Of a DNA stretch of 64,000 bases, positions 32,581 through 43,100 are shown in pieces. Where the stretch lies: the NCBI GenBank assembly GCA_963678675.1, contig OY783193.1, positions 21,188,977 to 21,252,976 on the forward strand, read 5' to 3'. A model generated the notes under the pieces. The model worked only from the letters and a program-made list of their open reading frames with translations, made no database searches and had not been told where the DNA came from. Position 1 is the stretch's first letter. Each line of letters opens with the position of its first letter. Source of the stretch: Xiphydria camelus. Its lineage: Eukaryota; Arthropoda; Insecta; Hymenoptera; Xiphydriidae. A program made the position numbers and the translations under genes.

Positions 32581-33193
32581 CGGAGCGGCCGCGTATCGCG
32601 ATCGGCGAGATATCATTCAGGAGCTGGTGCGGAGTTGAGCAGTGTCGACCAGCTGCTGCTGCTGTTCGTCACTGTCTTCCACCTGGTTTTTCGGCGTCAC
32701 TGCATTTTCTTTCGCACTTTACTCACTCCTTCTGTCGGCGACTCTGCCGCGTTTTCTTTCCATGTCTTCCAATTTTCACCTTGACTCAGACTTCAATTTC
32801 ATTTCAATTGCACCTTTCGTCGACGAGGCAGAGCTCGACCACTCTGGCGAGGACCACGTTGACGGTAGCCCCTTCCTCCACGACTGCCAGTCGCATCAGC
32901 TTCTCTCTGCAATTAAATATCAGTCGTGTTATTTGGTTGAACGTCGAAAAGATACCCGAATTATTATGTCTTATCGGTTCAAACAATTACTCACCATTAT
33001 TCCAACTTTCACAATTTTGACTTTACACTTCACTTCTCCCGCATTCATCTACCTCCCGCTTTTACCATTTCAAATATTTCGCTCGTACGTAGCGCCATCT
33101 TCCAACGCCAACTCTAACTAAAACACTGCCGAAGTCAAATTTCAGAAAAATTCAGGTCGCTGCACCTGCTCGACTAGCCATTGGACATACGGT

Positions 33194-33528
33194 ATATCGC
33201 CCGAGAAATCGGATTCTCGACTTTTGAGGCGCGAGGGGCGCGGCTTCGCGTTGCTAAGGAAAAATCTCTGTTAATATGTAACTTACAACATTTACTCTGG
33301 TCTCTATCGATAGAGAATAGTCGATTTTTATGGCGTAACTAAGCATAGTTTTGGTTATAACCGTATATTTATTGAGAAAATTCGATGTAAAAATTGAGGG
33401 GTGCAGGGGGCAAACATTTGTGGTGTAAAGAGACACGGGTGCGCGCGCTCGCGACATCAGCGCTGTCGTGTCTGAGCGCGAAACTACTTGAACGAACATG
33501 CCGCGAGACACTACCGTGTCTCTTGATA
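33194..33528 (-). repeat. Repeat B, copy 1 (335 bp)
   Basis: One end TATCGCCCGAGAAATCGG, other end GTGTCTCTTGAT; both ends contain a small hairpin (GAGAAATCGGATTCTC; GAGACAC-GTGTCTC). Other copies are at 50776-51090, 55230-55558 and 59610-59944. Internal block GGTTATAACCGTATATTTAT is conserved in all. Non-coding. Confidence 0.7.
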
Positions 33529-33615
33529 TCCATGGCCAACGCATTAGCGAACGCATTGGAGTATGCATTCGTCAACGTGTAGAAGAGCCATAAAGTGTGG
33601 AGCGGGGGCAGAAGA

Positions 33616-33622
33616 AATGAGA

Positions 33623-33693
<71 letters not shown>
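33616..33693 (+). repeat. (GA)n microsatellite
   Basis: About 78 bp of nearly pure GA. Open frames read across it are artefacts. Downstream to about 34000 is non-coding, with GAAGTTTCACTTCAAAAT at 33827 shared with 20390. Confidence 0.9.
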
Positions 33694-33695
<2 letters not shown>

Positions 33696-34109
33696 TGGGT
33701 AAGGAGTGTGAGGCATCGATGTTCCCTTTCTTCTCTGTCCGTCTATTGAGGCTGTTCCCCTCCGTTTCACATTTCCGTTACCAGCCGCATTCGCCAAAAG
33801 GGGGGAACTTACTCCACCAAGCGTTAAGAAGTTTCACTTCAAAATTTTCCTTCATTTCCAATTAGTTGAAAGGATTCATATTCTGTTTAAGAGCAGCGAT
33901 AAATGCAGCTACATTTTTGGAGTCATCGTGATCGTGTGTTTTTCCAAAACTGATGTTATATCCTACATTTTTATGTCGCGTACCTCAGTGGAAAGATTTT
34001 CAAACGTAAATAAAGAAACAGTGAGTGTCATGACACTCGGTAGGAGTGAAACTTATTGGAAACGTAATCAGTAGGGGATATAAGCGTGGAAAAACTGTAA
34101 AGAAATTAT

Positions 34110-34440
34110 GAGAACAGGCGAGGAACACGACTTTGATCGTTGATAGTGAAGAAAAATCAAATTTATTGGTTGATCCATCTACTATCAACAATCAAAGTTG
34201 TGGCAGAAAAAGAAAGGATATACACAATAGAATTGGATCACAATAATCAAGTAATTACTTTATCACTACTTTTCTCTATCGATATATTTCCTCTTTCGTA
34301 TTATCACAAGTTCCAATTTACACACCGACCTGTCAAACCTGAAGTGTACACGTACCTCACTTCTATTTCATCTCTTCTTCGTATCCGGTGTAACGACGGT
34401 CAATGAGGAATTACTGATACCGATTAGGCAGATGAGTGCT
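34110..34440 (+). repeat. Fold-back family C, partial copy
   Basis: Contains the family marker blocks AATCAAAGTTGTGGCAGAAA, GATATATTTCCTCTTTCGTA and ACCGACCTGTCAAACCTGAA. The left stem sequence near 34125-34150 pairs with 34180-34200. Segments at 34440-34870 are further degenerate copies of its flanks. Confidence 0.55.
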
Positions 34441-34864
34441 GAATAACGTAGTATAATACGAAAGAGGAAATATATCATTTTTAATAATTCTGTCATTATT
34501 AGAATAGAATTGATTAACTCAGATATAGTTTTTTAATTTCTACGCTCGAGTAAGTTCGGCATATTTTAAAAGTGAAATGCTGCATATAATTGTGTAATTT
34601 ACAATTTGTTACAGATCGTTTGCGAACCCGAGAAGGTTTCTTTCCAACGAGGGATCATCCACTTGTTGTTCCAACAAGAACCAGTTGCATTCATTGCATT
34701 TGACAGGTCGGTATATAAATTGGTAGTATAATACGAAAGAGGAAATATATCATTTTTCTTAATTCTGTCATTATTAGAATTGGTTAACTTAGATTAATAT
34801 AATCTTAGTTTCTACGTTTAGTTAGTTCAGTATATTTTAAATTGTTTGTGTTATTTACAATTTG

Positions 34865-35083
34865 TTACAGATCGTATGCGAACTCGAGGGGGTTTCTTTC
34901 GAACGAGGGATCATCGTCTTGATGTTCCAAGAACCTGCTGCTTTGGTTCATTCGGCGACCTGGATCTGCTGTCTCGAGTGCATGGACGTACGTCACTTTA
35001 AATGGATGAATATCCTTTAATATCCTCCGAACCGTAGACTTGCTAACCTCTGATTCTAACCTTTCTTGCCATAGCCTGAACAT
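34865..35083 (-). pseudogene. Tc1/IS630-type transposase fragment
   Basis: Minus-strand frame reads MFRLWQERLESEVSKSTVRR, then LKDIHPFKVTYVHAL and RFLEHQDDDPSFERN. The helix-turn-helix end plus the HP(F/Y)K-x-x-x-VH-x-L and FL-x-x-x-x-DDP blocks resemble the linker between the DNA-binding and catalytic parts of Tc1-like transposases. No catalytic aspartates follow. Related, more degraded sequence is at 47700-47950 and 60740-60990. Confidence 0.5.
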
Positions 35084-35149
35084 TCGTTCGAGGGTTATTC
35101 CTTACTCTTTCTAGCAGAGCATCGATATTTTGCTGCATCTATATTCTTC

Positions 35150-36170
35150 TGGAACTTCCTAAAAAATAATTATAAAAACCCTATATAATTCAGCCCGAAC
35201 AAGTACAATCTTATCGGACTATACCTTATCGGGGAGATTTTTCGACATAATGATTCCGAAACGTTTTTATCGAGAAGTATATATTTCTAATATACGGTAG
35301 TGTTCACGAATATTGTAAAATATCGCAGGAATGTTACAGAAAAGTTACTTTCAAGAACGTGCTTTGTGGGGTGCAAATGGTGATATTTTGTATTCCATCG
35401 TTACACCAGAGGCGAAGAAGAGATGAAATAGAGAAGTGAGGTACATGTACACTTCACGTTTGACAGGTCGGTATATAAATTTAATCTTGTGATTGTATAA
35501 TACGAAAGAGGAAAAACTTATATCGATAAAGAAAAAAAAAATAAAGTTGTTACTGTATTATTGTAATCCAATTCCATTGTATCACTTATTTTTCTGCCAC
35601 GACTTTGATTGTTGATAGTGGATGGATCAACCAATAAATTTGATTTTTCTTCTCTATCAGCAATTAAAATCGTGAGAGAAAAATAAGTGATACAATGTTA
35701 TTGGATTACAATAATGGAGTAACTACGTTATTATTATTTTTTCTTTATCGATATAAGTTTTTCCTCTTTCATATTATACTATCACAAGTTCCAATTTATA
35801 TACCGACCTGTCAAACGTGAAGTGTACATGTATGTACCTCACTTTTATTTCATCTCTTCTTTGCCTTTGGTGTAACGATGGAAATTACAAAATATCATCA
35901 TTTATACCCCGCAAAGCACGTTTTTGCAAGCAACTTTTCTGTAACATTCCTGCGATATTTTACAATATTCGTGAACATTACCGTATGTTAGAAACATTCC
36001 TTTACTCATAATATATATTTCTCGATAAATTCGCCAATGTTGCAAAACAGCATAGAAGCATTTCGGAATCATTACGTTGAAAGATCTCCTCGGTAAGGTA
36101 CAGCTCGATAAGATTGTACTTGTTAGGGCTGAATTATAAAGGGTTTTTATATCCCAGAAGAATATAGGTG
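35150..36170. repeat. Family C palindrome with about 500-bp arms
   Basis: Sequence left of about 35630 is the complement of that right of it: GCAAAATATC and ACAAGTACAATCTTATCG at the outside, GTACACTTCACGTTTGACAG at 35446-35466 against 35806-35826, and TTGATTGTTGATAGTGGATG at the centre. Arms are imperfect. No protein recognised. Confidence 0.75.
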
Positions 36171-36205
36171 CAGCAAAATATCGATGCTCTCTCTGTGCTG
36201 GAAAT

Positions 36206-36510
36206 TTATTTACGAGTAAGGGCGAAATTTCAGCGGTGCATACAAAAGGATTTCTTGAAACTATTCCAACGTCTCGAGTTAATATGTAACAACATATATA
36301 CTGTCATAAATGGTACCTTTACATGTGATTAAACAATCCGTCACGGTTATTGGAAGAGTATACTTAGAGTTAAAGGTAAAATGTCTACATGGATTTCTGT
36401 ACACGACCAAAATATAAGAAAAATCCGATGGCCTGTAAAGTCGAAAGTGGTATGTTTTATTTCTCCAAAATACTAAGGCAAAGTGAAAATATAAGGGCAC
36501 TCTAGTTTAT
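36206..36510 (+). repeat. Family K repeat (gene-like fragment), copy 1
   Basis: Matches the minus strand of 45299-45628, where an open 109-codon frame exists (SIEAVNDVVIIKLNLFTSKG onward). Here the frame is broken. Other pieces are at 54349-54534 and 61770-61860. Function and family unknown; it is always next to fold-back family C or G. Confidence 0.45.
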
Positions 36511-36544
36511 AAATCCCTTTCAAAATATCACGAGAATAAATCAA

Positions 36545-36755
36545 AAGTAACGTGTTTATAATTAATTAGCTCGTATGGGTATAAAATGTGAGACTTCAAT
36601 TTTGTGGTAATAAAAAGCTATTCTCCTACATGTACGTATTCTCCTCATGAATAAATTAATTAGCTCGTATGGGTATAAAATGTGAGACTATAATTTTGTG
36701 GTAATAAAAAGCTATTCTCCTACACATGTACGTATTCTCCTCATGAATAAATTCC
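36545..36755 (+). repeat. Tandem duplication of about 105 bp
   Basis: ATTAATTAGCTCGTATGGGT through TTCTCCTCATGAATAAATT occurs twice in a row. Single copies occur at 45110-45230 (inverted) and 54550-54650. Confidence 0.7.
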
Positions 36756-36789
36756 AAACAGTAGTGAAATCCCCCGGCATGTTCATTCA

Positions 36790-37425
36790 GTGCAAACCAA
36801 AATTGATACGTAAAATACTATCCAAAAAACATTTGAAATCAATTAAGATCGCCATGTTCAAGATTTATATATAAAAAATAAAAGGCATCATTTGAAAGGA
36901 AAATTATTGTAAATCAGGTTACTAAAAAATTCGACTAAAAAAATTTATAAAAAAATATTAATAAAAAATAACTTGCTGCGTTTTTTCCTTAAAAATAAAA
37001 AAATTCAGACAGAGAATTATATTCGATGTTTATGCACTTATGATTTTAAATAAATTCGTACACTCTTATATGATACCACCAGTATACCGAACGTCGCACG
37101 GGAAACCGATCACGCGGGGCCCTTCTGGATTTCTCTGAATTTGACTTCGACAGTGCAATTTATGAATCACTCTAGCACTGTCCAAGCACTGCCAATATTC
37201 GGTATAGTGGACAAAATATGAAAACTTAAACGCGGCAAGTTCTTTTTTATTAAAATTTGTTTATAAATTTTTTTAGTCGAATTTTTTAGTAACCTAATTT
37301 ACAATAATTTTCCTTTCAAATGATGCCTTTTACTTTTTATATATAAATCTTGAACATGGCGATCTTAATTGATTTCAAATCTTTTTTGGAGAGTACTTTA
37401 CGTATCAATTTTGGTTTGCACTGTA
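36790..37425. repeat. Fold-back family G, copy 1
   Basis: Arms (about 36790-37000 and 37245-37420) include CAATTAAGATCGCCATGTTC and its inverse. The centre contains GACGTTCGGTATACTGG-like sequence and a C/G-rich patch at 37105. Copies at 39047-39595 plus 44981-45066 (split by the LTR element) and 54700-55225. Confidence 0.72.
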
Positions 37426-37439
37426 TTGTATACAGATAT

Positions 37440-37567
37440 ATAGAATACTAGGGGGCTCCGCCCCTTACTGGCTTCGCTCGTCAACCCCCGGGGGGCTATC
37501 GCCACTGCGCCGCTGTCGCGGCGCTCTCCCAAGTTTTTGCAGTAGTATCACGTCATTGCTGTCTACT
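37440..37567. other. GC-rich hairpin sequence left of CT tract
   Basis: Contains CTAGGGGGCTCCGCCCC, a strong short hairpin, and CGCCGCTGTCGCGGCG, a second one. It could be the end of an unidentified element. Confidence 0.35.
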
Positions 37568-38493
37568 CCGTTCAATACGCTCTTCTTCTTCTCCTTCTCC
37601 TTTTCCTCCTTCTCCTTCTTCTCCTTCTCCTTCCCCTTCTCCTTCTTTTTCTTCTGCATCTTCTCTTTCTCCTTCTCCTTCTCCTTCTCGTTCTTCTCTT
37701 TCTCCATCTTCTCTTTCTCCTTCTTCTTCTCCTTCTCTTTCTTCTTTTTCTCCTCCTTCTTTTCTTCTGCTTCTCCTTCTGCTCCTCCTTCTCCTCCTTC
37801 TTCTTCCTCTTCTCCTTCTTCTCCTTCTTCTCCTTCTCCTCCTCCTCCTGCTCCTTCTTCTTCTTCTTGTTCTTCTGCTCCTTCTTCTTCTTCTTCTCCT
37901 CCTTCTCCTTCCCCTTCTTCTTCTTCTTCTCCTTCTTCTTTTCTTTCTTCTTCTTCTTCTAATTCTTTTTCTTCTTCTTCTCCTTCTCCTTCTCCTTCTT
38001 CTACTTCTGCTTCTCCTTCTCCTCCTTCTTCTTCTCCTTCTTCTTCTCCTTCTTCTTCTCCTCCTCCTTCTTCTTCTGCTTCTCCTTCTGCTCGTCCTTC
38101 TCCTTCTTCTTCTTCCTCTTCTCCTTCTTTTATTTCTCCTCCTCCTCCTGCTCTTTCTTCTTCTTCTCCTTCTTCTTCTTCTCCTTCTTCTTCTCCTTCT
38201 TCTTTTTCTTCTTCTTCTCCTTCTTCTTCTCCTTCTTCTTTTCTTTCTTCTTCTACTTCTAATTCTTTTTCTTTTTCTTCTCCTTCTCCTTCTCCTTCTC
38301 CTTCTCCTTCTCCTTCTTCTTCTTCTGCTTCTCCTTCTCCTCCTTCTTCTTCTCCTTCTTCTTTTCCTTCTTCTTCTTCTTCTTCTTCTCCTCCTCCTTC
38401 TTCTTCTTCTCTTTCTCCTTCTTCGTCTCCTTCTTCTTCTTCTCCTGTTTCTTCTACTTCTCCTCCTCGTCCTCCTCCTCCTCCTCCTCTAAT
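37568..38493 (+). repeat. 0.9-kb CT-rich (CTTCTC/TTCTTC) tract
   Basis: Nearly pure pyrimidine on the plus strand for about 920 bp, mixing CTT, CTC and CCT triplets. The long open frames in both strands (Ser/Pro/Phe-rich or Glu/Gly-rich) follow from triplet composition and are not genes. Such polypurine/polypyrimidine tracts can adopt triplex structure. Confidence 0.9.
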
Positions 38494-38602
38494 AACCGTC
38501 CGTACTTCGCGCATCCGATCCCCCCCACTAGGGTTTTTGGCGACACATTTATTCGAAAACTATTTTATATAATAGAAGGATAGAAGGATACACAATATAG
38601 GG

Positions 38603-38993
38603 GAGAGTTGGGTAAAACGGGATACTAGTTTTTATTTAAAAACAAGTAGCCCCATATATCGGGCGGTAGTCAAACTAATCTCCCTTGTTGCCTTCTTATG
38701 CAGGGCAACTGATCTAGTGACTTTAGTTTCTCTCTGGACGACGTGATTAGTGACTTACAAGTAAAATTGGAGGTTAAATTAATTTGTTTCGCTTCTACAC
38801 TATATTCCATTTTTTGGTTTAAATGTGAAATAAATTAAAGGTGAGTAAAGTGAGTGAGTGAGAGCATACTACGTTTGTTTACTATAAGTATTTACAATAG
38901 TTTTAATAAATTTGCTCTTTTTAAATATTCAGATATGATTGCATTTTTCAATGCACAGTTCGGTAAAACGGGATACGAGTGGTTGGGTAAAAC
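38603..38993 (+). repeat. Left end of GGGGAGAGTTGG element
   Basis: Begins GGGGAGAGTTGGGTAAAACG. The same terminus occurs inverted at 57690-57713, and its AAAACGGGA motif recurs internally at 38963 and 57512. No coding seen here. The segment may be the left terminus of a THAP-type DNA transposon whose right end is at 57713, now 19 kb away because of insertions, or simply a separate copy. Confidence 0.5.
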
Positions 38994-39046
38994 AGGACCC
39001 CCACAAAAACAGATTCTCTGTAAAAAAAGGCGGCATTTTCATTCAG

Positions 39047-39595
39047 TGCCAAGAAAAATTGATACGTAAAATACTCTCCAAAAAAGATTTGAAATCAATT
39101 AAGATCGCCATGTTCAAGATTTATATATAAGAAGTAAAAGGCATCATTTAAAAGGAAAATTATTGTAAATCAAGTTACTACAAAATTCGACTAAAATAAT
39201 TTATAAACAAATTTTAATAAAAAAGAACTTGCCGCGTTTAAGTTTTCATATTTTGTCCACTATACCGAATAATTGGTAGTGCGTGGACGGTGCTAGAGTG
39301 ATTCATAAATTGCACTGCCGAAGTCAAATTCAGAGAAATTCAGAAGGCCCCCGCCTGATCGGTTTCCCGTGCGACATTCGCTATACTGGTGATATCATAT
39401 AAGTGTATGAATTTATTTAAAATCATAAGTGCATAAACATCGAGTATAATTCTGTCTGAATTTTTTATTTTAATGGAAAAAACGCGGCGTTCTTTTTTAT
39501 TAAAACTTGTTTATAAATTTTTTAAGTCGAATTTTTTAGTAACTTGATTTACAATAATTTTTCTTTCAAATGATGCCTTTTACTTTTTATATATA
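39047..39595. repeat. Fold-back family G, copy 2 (left of LTR element)
   Basis: Arms 39047-39210 and 39480-39595, with the second arm continuing at 44981-45066 after the LTR retrotransposon. TTTTTATATATA was the insertion site. Confidence 0.7.
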
Positions 39596-39895
39596 TGTAG
39601 AAGTGCGTGCGGTTCTGTGTATTTAGGCGAGCGTATCGGGTGATTGCGTAGTGCGTGGCAGGGCGTCTATGATTCCAGGTATTTAGGCGAAGGTATCGGG
39701 TGATTGCGTAGTGCGTGGCAGGGCGTAAGGATGTGGAATGAAACAAAGGCGTGATTGAGAATTGGTAAGAGTGAACGAGAGGCATTGTATGGTTTAGAGG
39801 GAGTCAGATGAGCGAAGCAGGAAACGAGCAGGCAGTCTTAAACGGAGAACGGTCGAGTATAGTTCGAAGTGTCGCAAAATCGGAATGATCCTACA
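39596..39895 (+). repeat. 5' LTR
   Basis: Starts TG, ends CA. Contains an internal tandem duplication of about 60 bp built on GTATTTAGGCGA and ATTGCGTAGTGCGTGGCAGG. Differs from the 3' LTR at 39611 (T/C) and about 39672 (A/G). Confidence 0.95.
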
Positions 39896-39899
39896 AAAT

Positions 39900-39917
39900 T
39901 GGGGGCTCGTCCGGGAT
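39900..39917 (+). promoter_or_regulatory. Primer binding site, tRNA-Pro type
   Basis: TGGGGGCTCGTCCGGGAT, four bases after the LTR, is the 18-base complement of a tRNA-Pro 3' end, the primer used by many retroelements for minus-strand DNA synthesis. Confidence 0.85.
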
Positions 39918-40179
39918 CCCGCCGGTTTTGCGAATTATTAACGGTGGTGATCATCAAGCGTGGGGCGCGGTAGGCAGACGGCCACACGGGGAAAAATCGT
40001 GCACTACGCGACGTGATTGTAGTGACAGTTGTTAAATGTTAGACGGACATTTGACAATTAAGGGCGAACGAATTCACGTTTATTTTACTACGTGACGTGA
40101 TTGCAGTGATAAATTGTTAAATATTAGACGGATATTTGACAATCAAAGGCGAACGAATTCATTTTTATTTTGTTTAAAA

Positions 40180-43100
40180 ATGAGTGACCACGGTGAAAGC
40201 GCACTCCATGACGTGGAGTCATTGACGGTGGATGAGTTAAAGCAGAAATTAAAAGAACTGAGTATCACTACCAAGGGTACCAAGGCGGATTTAGCTCGAA
40301 GATTACACGAAGCACTGCAAGCATTAGCGTTGCAGAATCCGGATCCAAAGGAAAAATCGGCAAGTGTCAGTCACGGTGGACTTCAAGGCGACAAGCAGAC
40401 AAAAGAAGATAATTCCAAAGGTGATGGTGAAAACGAAGATGAACGCGGTTTAGCAACCCTGTCAGTGGCTGCTCTGAAAATTCAGTTACGTGGTTTAAAA
40501 TTGCCAGCTACGGGTAAAAAAGCGGAACTGGTAAAACGATTGCAAGAGGCGTTACAAGCTGCGGAAGAAGACGGTGATATTGAAGAAGAAGAAGAAGATA
40601 ACAATGAAGAAGACGATGATAGTGAAGAAGAAGAAGTTCAAGAACAAAGTGATGGTGATCCGGGTGAAGGTGCAAATTTACGCGTCCTGGAACAGTTGGC
40701 TCGACAATTGCGTGGTAAACCTAAGTTGAATTTCAAAGACGTTACTGATACCATTGAGACATTTAGTGGTGATAAAGGTGAAAATATTCGCCAGTGGATC
40801 TTAAATTTTGAAGAAACAGCGGAAATGGCGAACTGGACTGACGTGGAAAAAGTGGTAAATGCTAAAAGGAAGCTCCAAGGTTCAGCAAAATTATTTGCTC
40901 GCTTCGAATGTCGTGCCAAGACCTGGGTGAAGCTTAAAAAGACGTTAATTGGTGAATTCGCGAAGACTACGAATAGCAAACAGGTCCACAAGCAGTTAAG
41001 TTCGACTAAGAAAAAGTCCGACGAGACGTATCAAGCCTATGTATATCGTATGCTGGAGATAGCCAGCCATACTGATATTGAAGTTGAAGCTCAGATACAA
41101 TATATCATTGACGGTATTCCTGATGAAGAGCATCATAAAACGATTCTCTACGCGGCTACTACGATTAAAGAATTGCGAAAAAAATTGCAACAGTATGAGA
41201 TACAGAAAGCAAACGACAAAAGAGCATCACAGGTAAAGCAACAAAGCAGTGATAAAAATAAGAAACCTACTGAAACACCAGATGCAACGAAAGATAAAGT
41301 GAAACGATGTTTTAATTGCGGAAGTAAAAGTCATGTGTCAAACAATTGCCCTGATAAGGATAAGGGACCAAAATGTTTTAACTGTGATCAATATGGACAC
41401 GTAGCTCCAAAGTGTACACAGCCAAAAAAGGTTGAAAGAAGCGGTACCACGAAAAATAATTCTACTAGTGCCAAGGTGAGAGTCGATGCAGTAAAATCAA
41501 GACAATCAACGGATAAAAAGACGTATAAAAAAGTTGAAATTATGGGAACAGAAGTGACAGCCGTAATTGATCCAGCCAGTGATATTCATTTAATTCGTGC
41601 CAGCCTCTATTTGCAATTGGGAGCTCCACCGTTGGAGCCAAAAGTAGTGTCGTTCAACGGTGTTGGTATACCTGTTTCGCAGTATACCATGGGACGTTTC
41701 ATAACTGAGCTGACGATTGACGGAATGACATTCAATTTCGCATTTGATGTCGTTCCAGATCATTATCTTGGACATAATTTACTGATTGGTGGCGAATTGT
41801 CCGAATTTGCAGAAGTTACGTTGAGAAATAAACAAGCAACGGTGAGCCAGTTGAAAGCTGAAGAAACTACAGTACAAACCAATGATCCGGGGTGGAAAGA
41901 GGTATTGAACATCAATGTTCTTGATGAACCGGACGATGAATACGAAGTGTCATTAAATCACCTGGTGGATTCAGAATTAAAGGACAAAATGCGCGAGTTG
42001 ATTGAAAACTATGAACTGATAAAGACGAAAAACAGTGGTGTAAAATTACAGATAATGCTGACCGATAACATCCCAGTGCATCAACATCCCCGTCGCTTGT
42101 CAGTGAGTCAAAGAGAAATAGTCAACCAGATCATCGCCGATTGGGTGAAAAGAGGAATAGTGCGGCCAAGTACGTCGGATTACGCAAGTCCAATCGTATT
42201 AGTGGAAAAGAAGAATGGTGAATTTCGATTGTGTATTGACTATCGCATGTTAAACAAAAAAGTGATCAGGGATAGGAATCCGCTTCCCCTGATTGAAGAT
42301 CAGCTTGATAAACTGCAAGATGCTGAAGTGTTTAGTACACTGGATCTTAAGGATGGATTTCTCCAGGTACCCGTAGAAGAAGGAAGTATTAAATATACAG
42401 CTTTCGTTGTACCCGACGGACATTGGGAGTTTTGCAGAATGCCGTTTGGTTTCGCCAACTCACCAGCGGTATTCCAGAGACACGTAAGAGTAGTCTTTAA
42501 AGAGCTAATCGAGAAAGGTATCGTGCATAATTATCTAGATGATTTAATTATTGCATCCAAGACAATAGAGGAGAATGTACAAAAATTAGCTACGGTGTTG
42601 AAAACAGCGAGCGAATACGGTCTGGTAATCAACTGGAAGAAGTGCCAATTTTTAGTCACCCAAGTTGAATACTTGGGGTATCTCATCAAAGCTGGACGTT
42701 ATTACCCATCAGAAAAGAAGACAGAAGCAGTGGCTAAATTTCCAAAACCAAAAACCGTTAAACAAATTCAGAGTTTCTTGGGCCTCACTGGATATTTTCG
42801 TAAATTTATATTCCAGTTTGCTATTCGTGCACGTCCGTTATCAAATTTGCTAAGAAATAACGTCAAATTTGAGTTTGGTCCTGACCAAGAAGCTGCGTTT
42901 GAAGATTTAAAAGGTGCATTGATAGATAGACCAGTACTGCGACTGTACCGTGTTGGTGCAGAGAAGGAGCTCCACACTGATGCATGTATGGGTGGTCTCG
43001 GAGCGATTTTACTACAGAGAAACCCAGATGACAACTTATTTCATCCAATCTACTACGCCAGCTGGAAGACCAGTCTAGCTGAAGAGAAATATACAAGTTT

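Noticed and set aside
33369..33865. Open frames through the GA tracts (also 56164-56419)
   Set aside because: Dinucleotide repeats give RE/SL repeats in all frames; only the THAP halves at 56200-56480 have independent support.
37465..38572. Two overlapping open frames of 338-349 codons (Glu/Gly-rich and Ser/Pro/Phe-rich)
   Set aside because: They are translations of the CT-rich triplet tract on both strands; composition alone removes stop codons.
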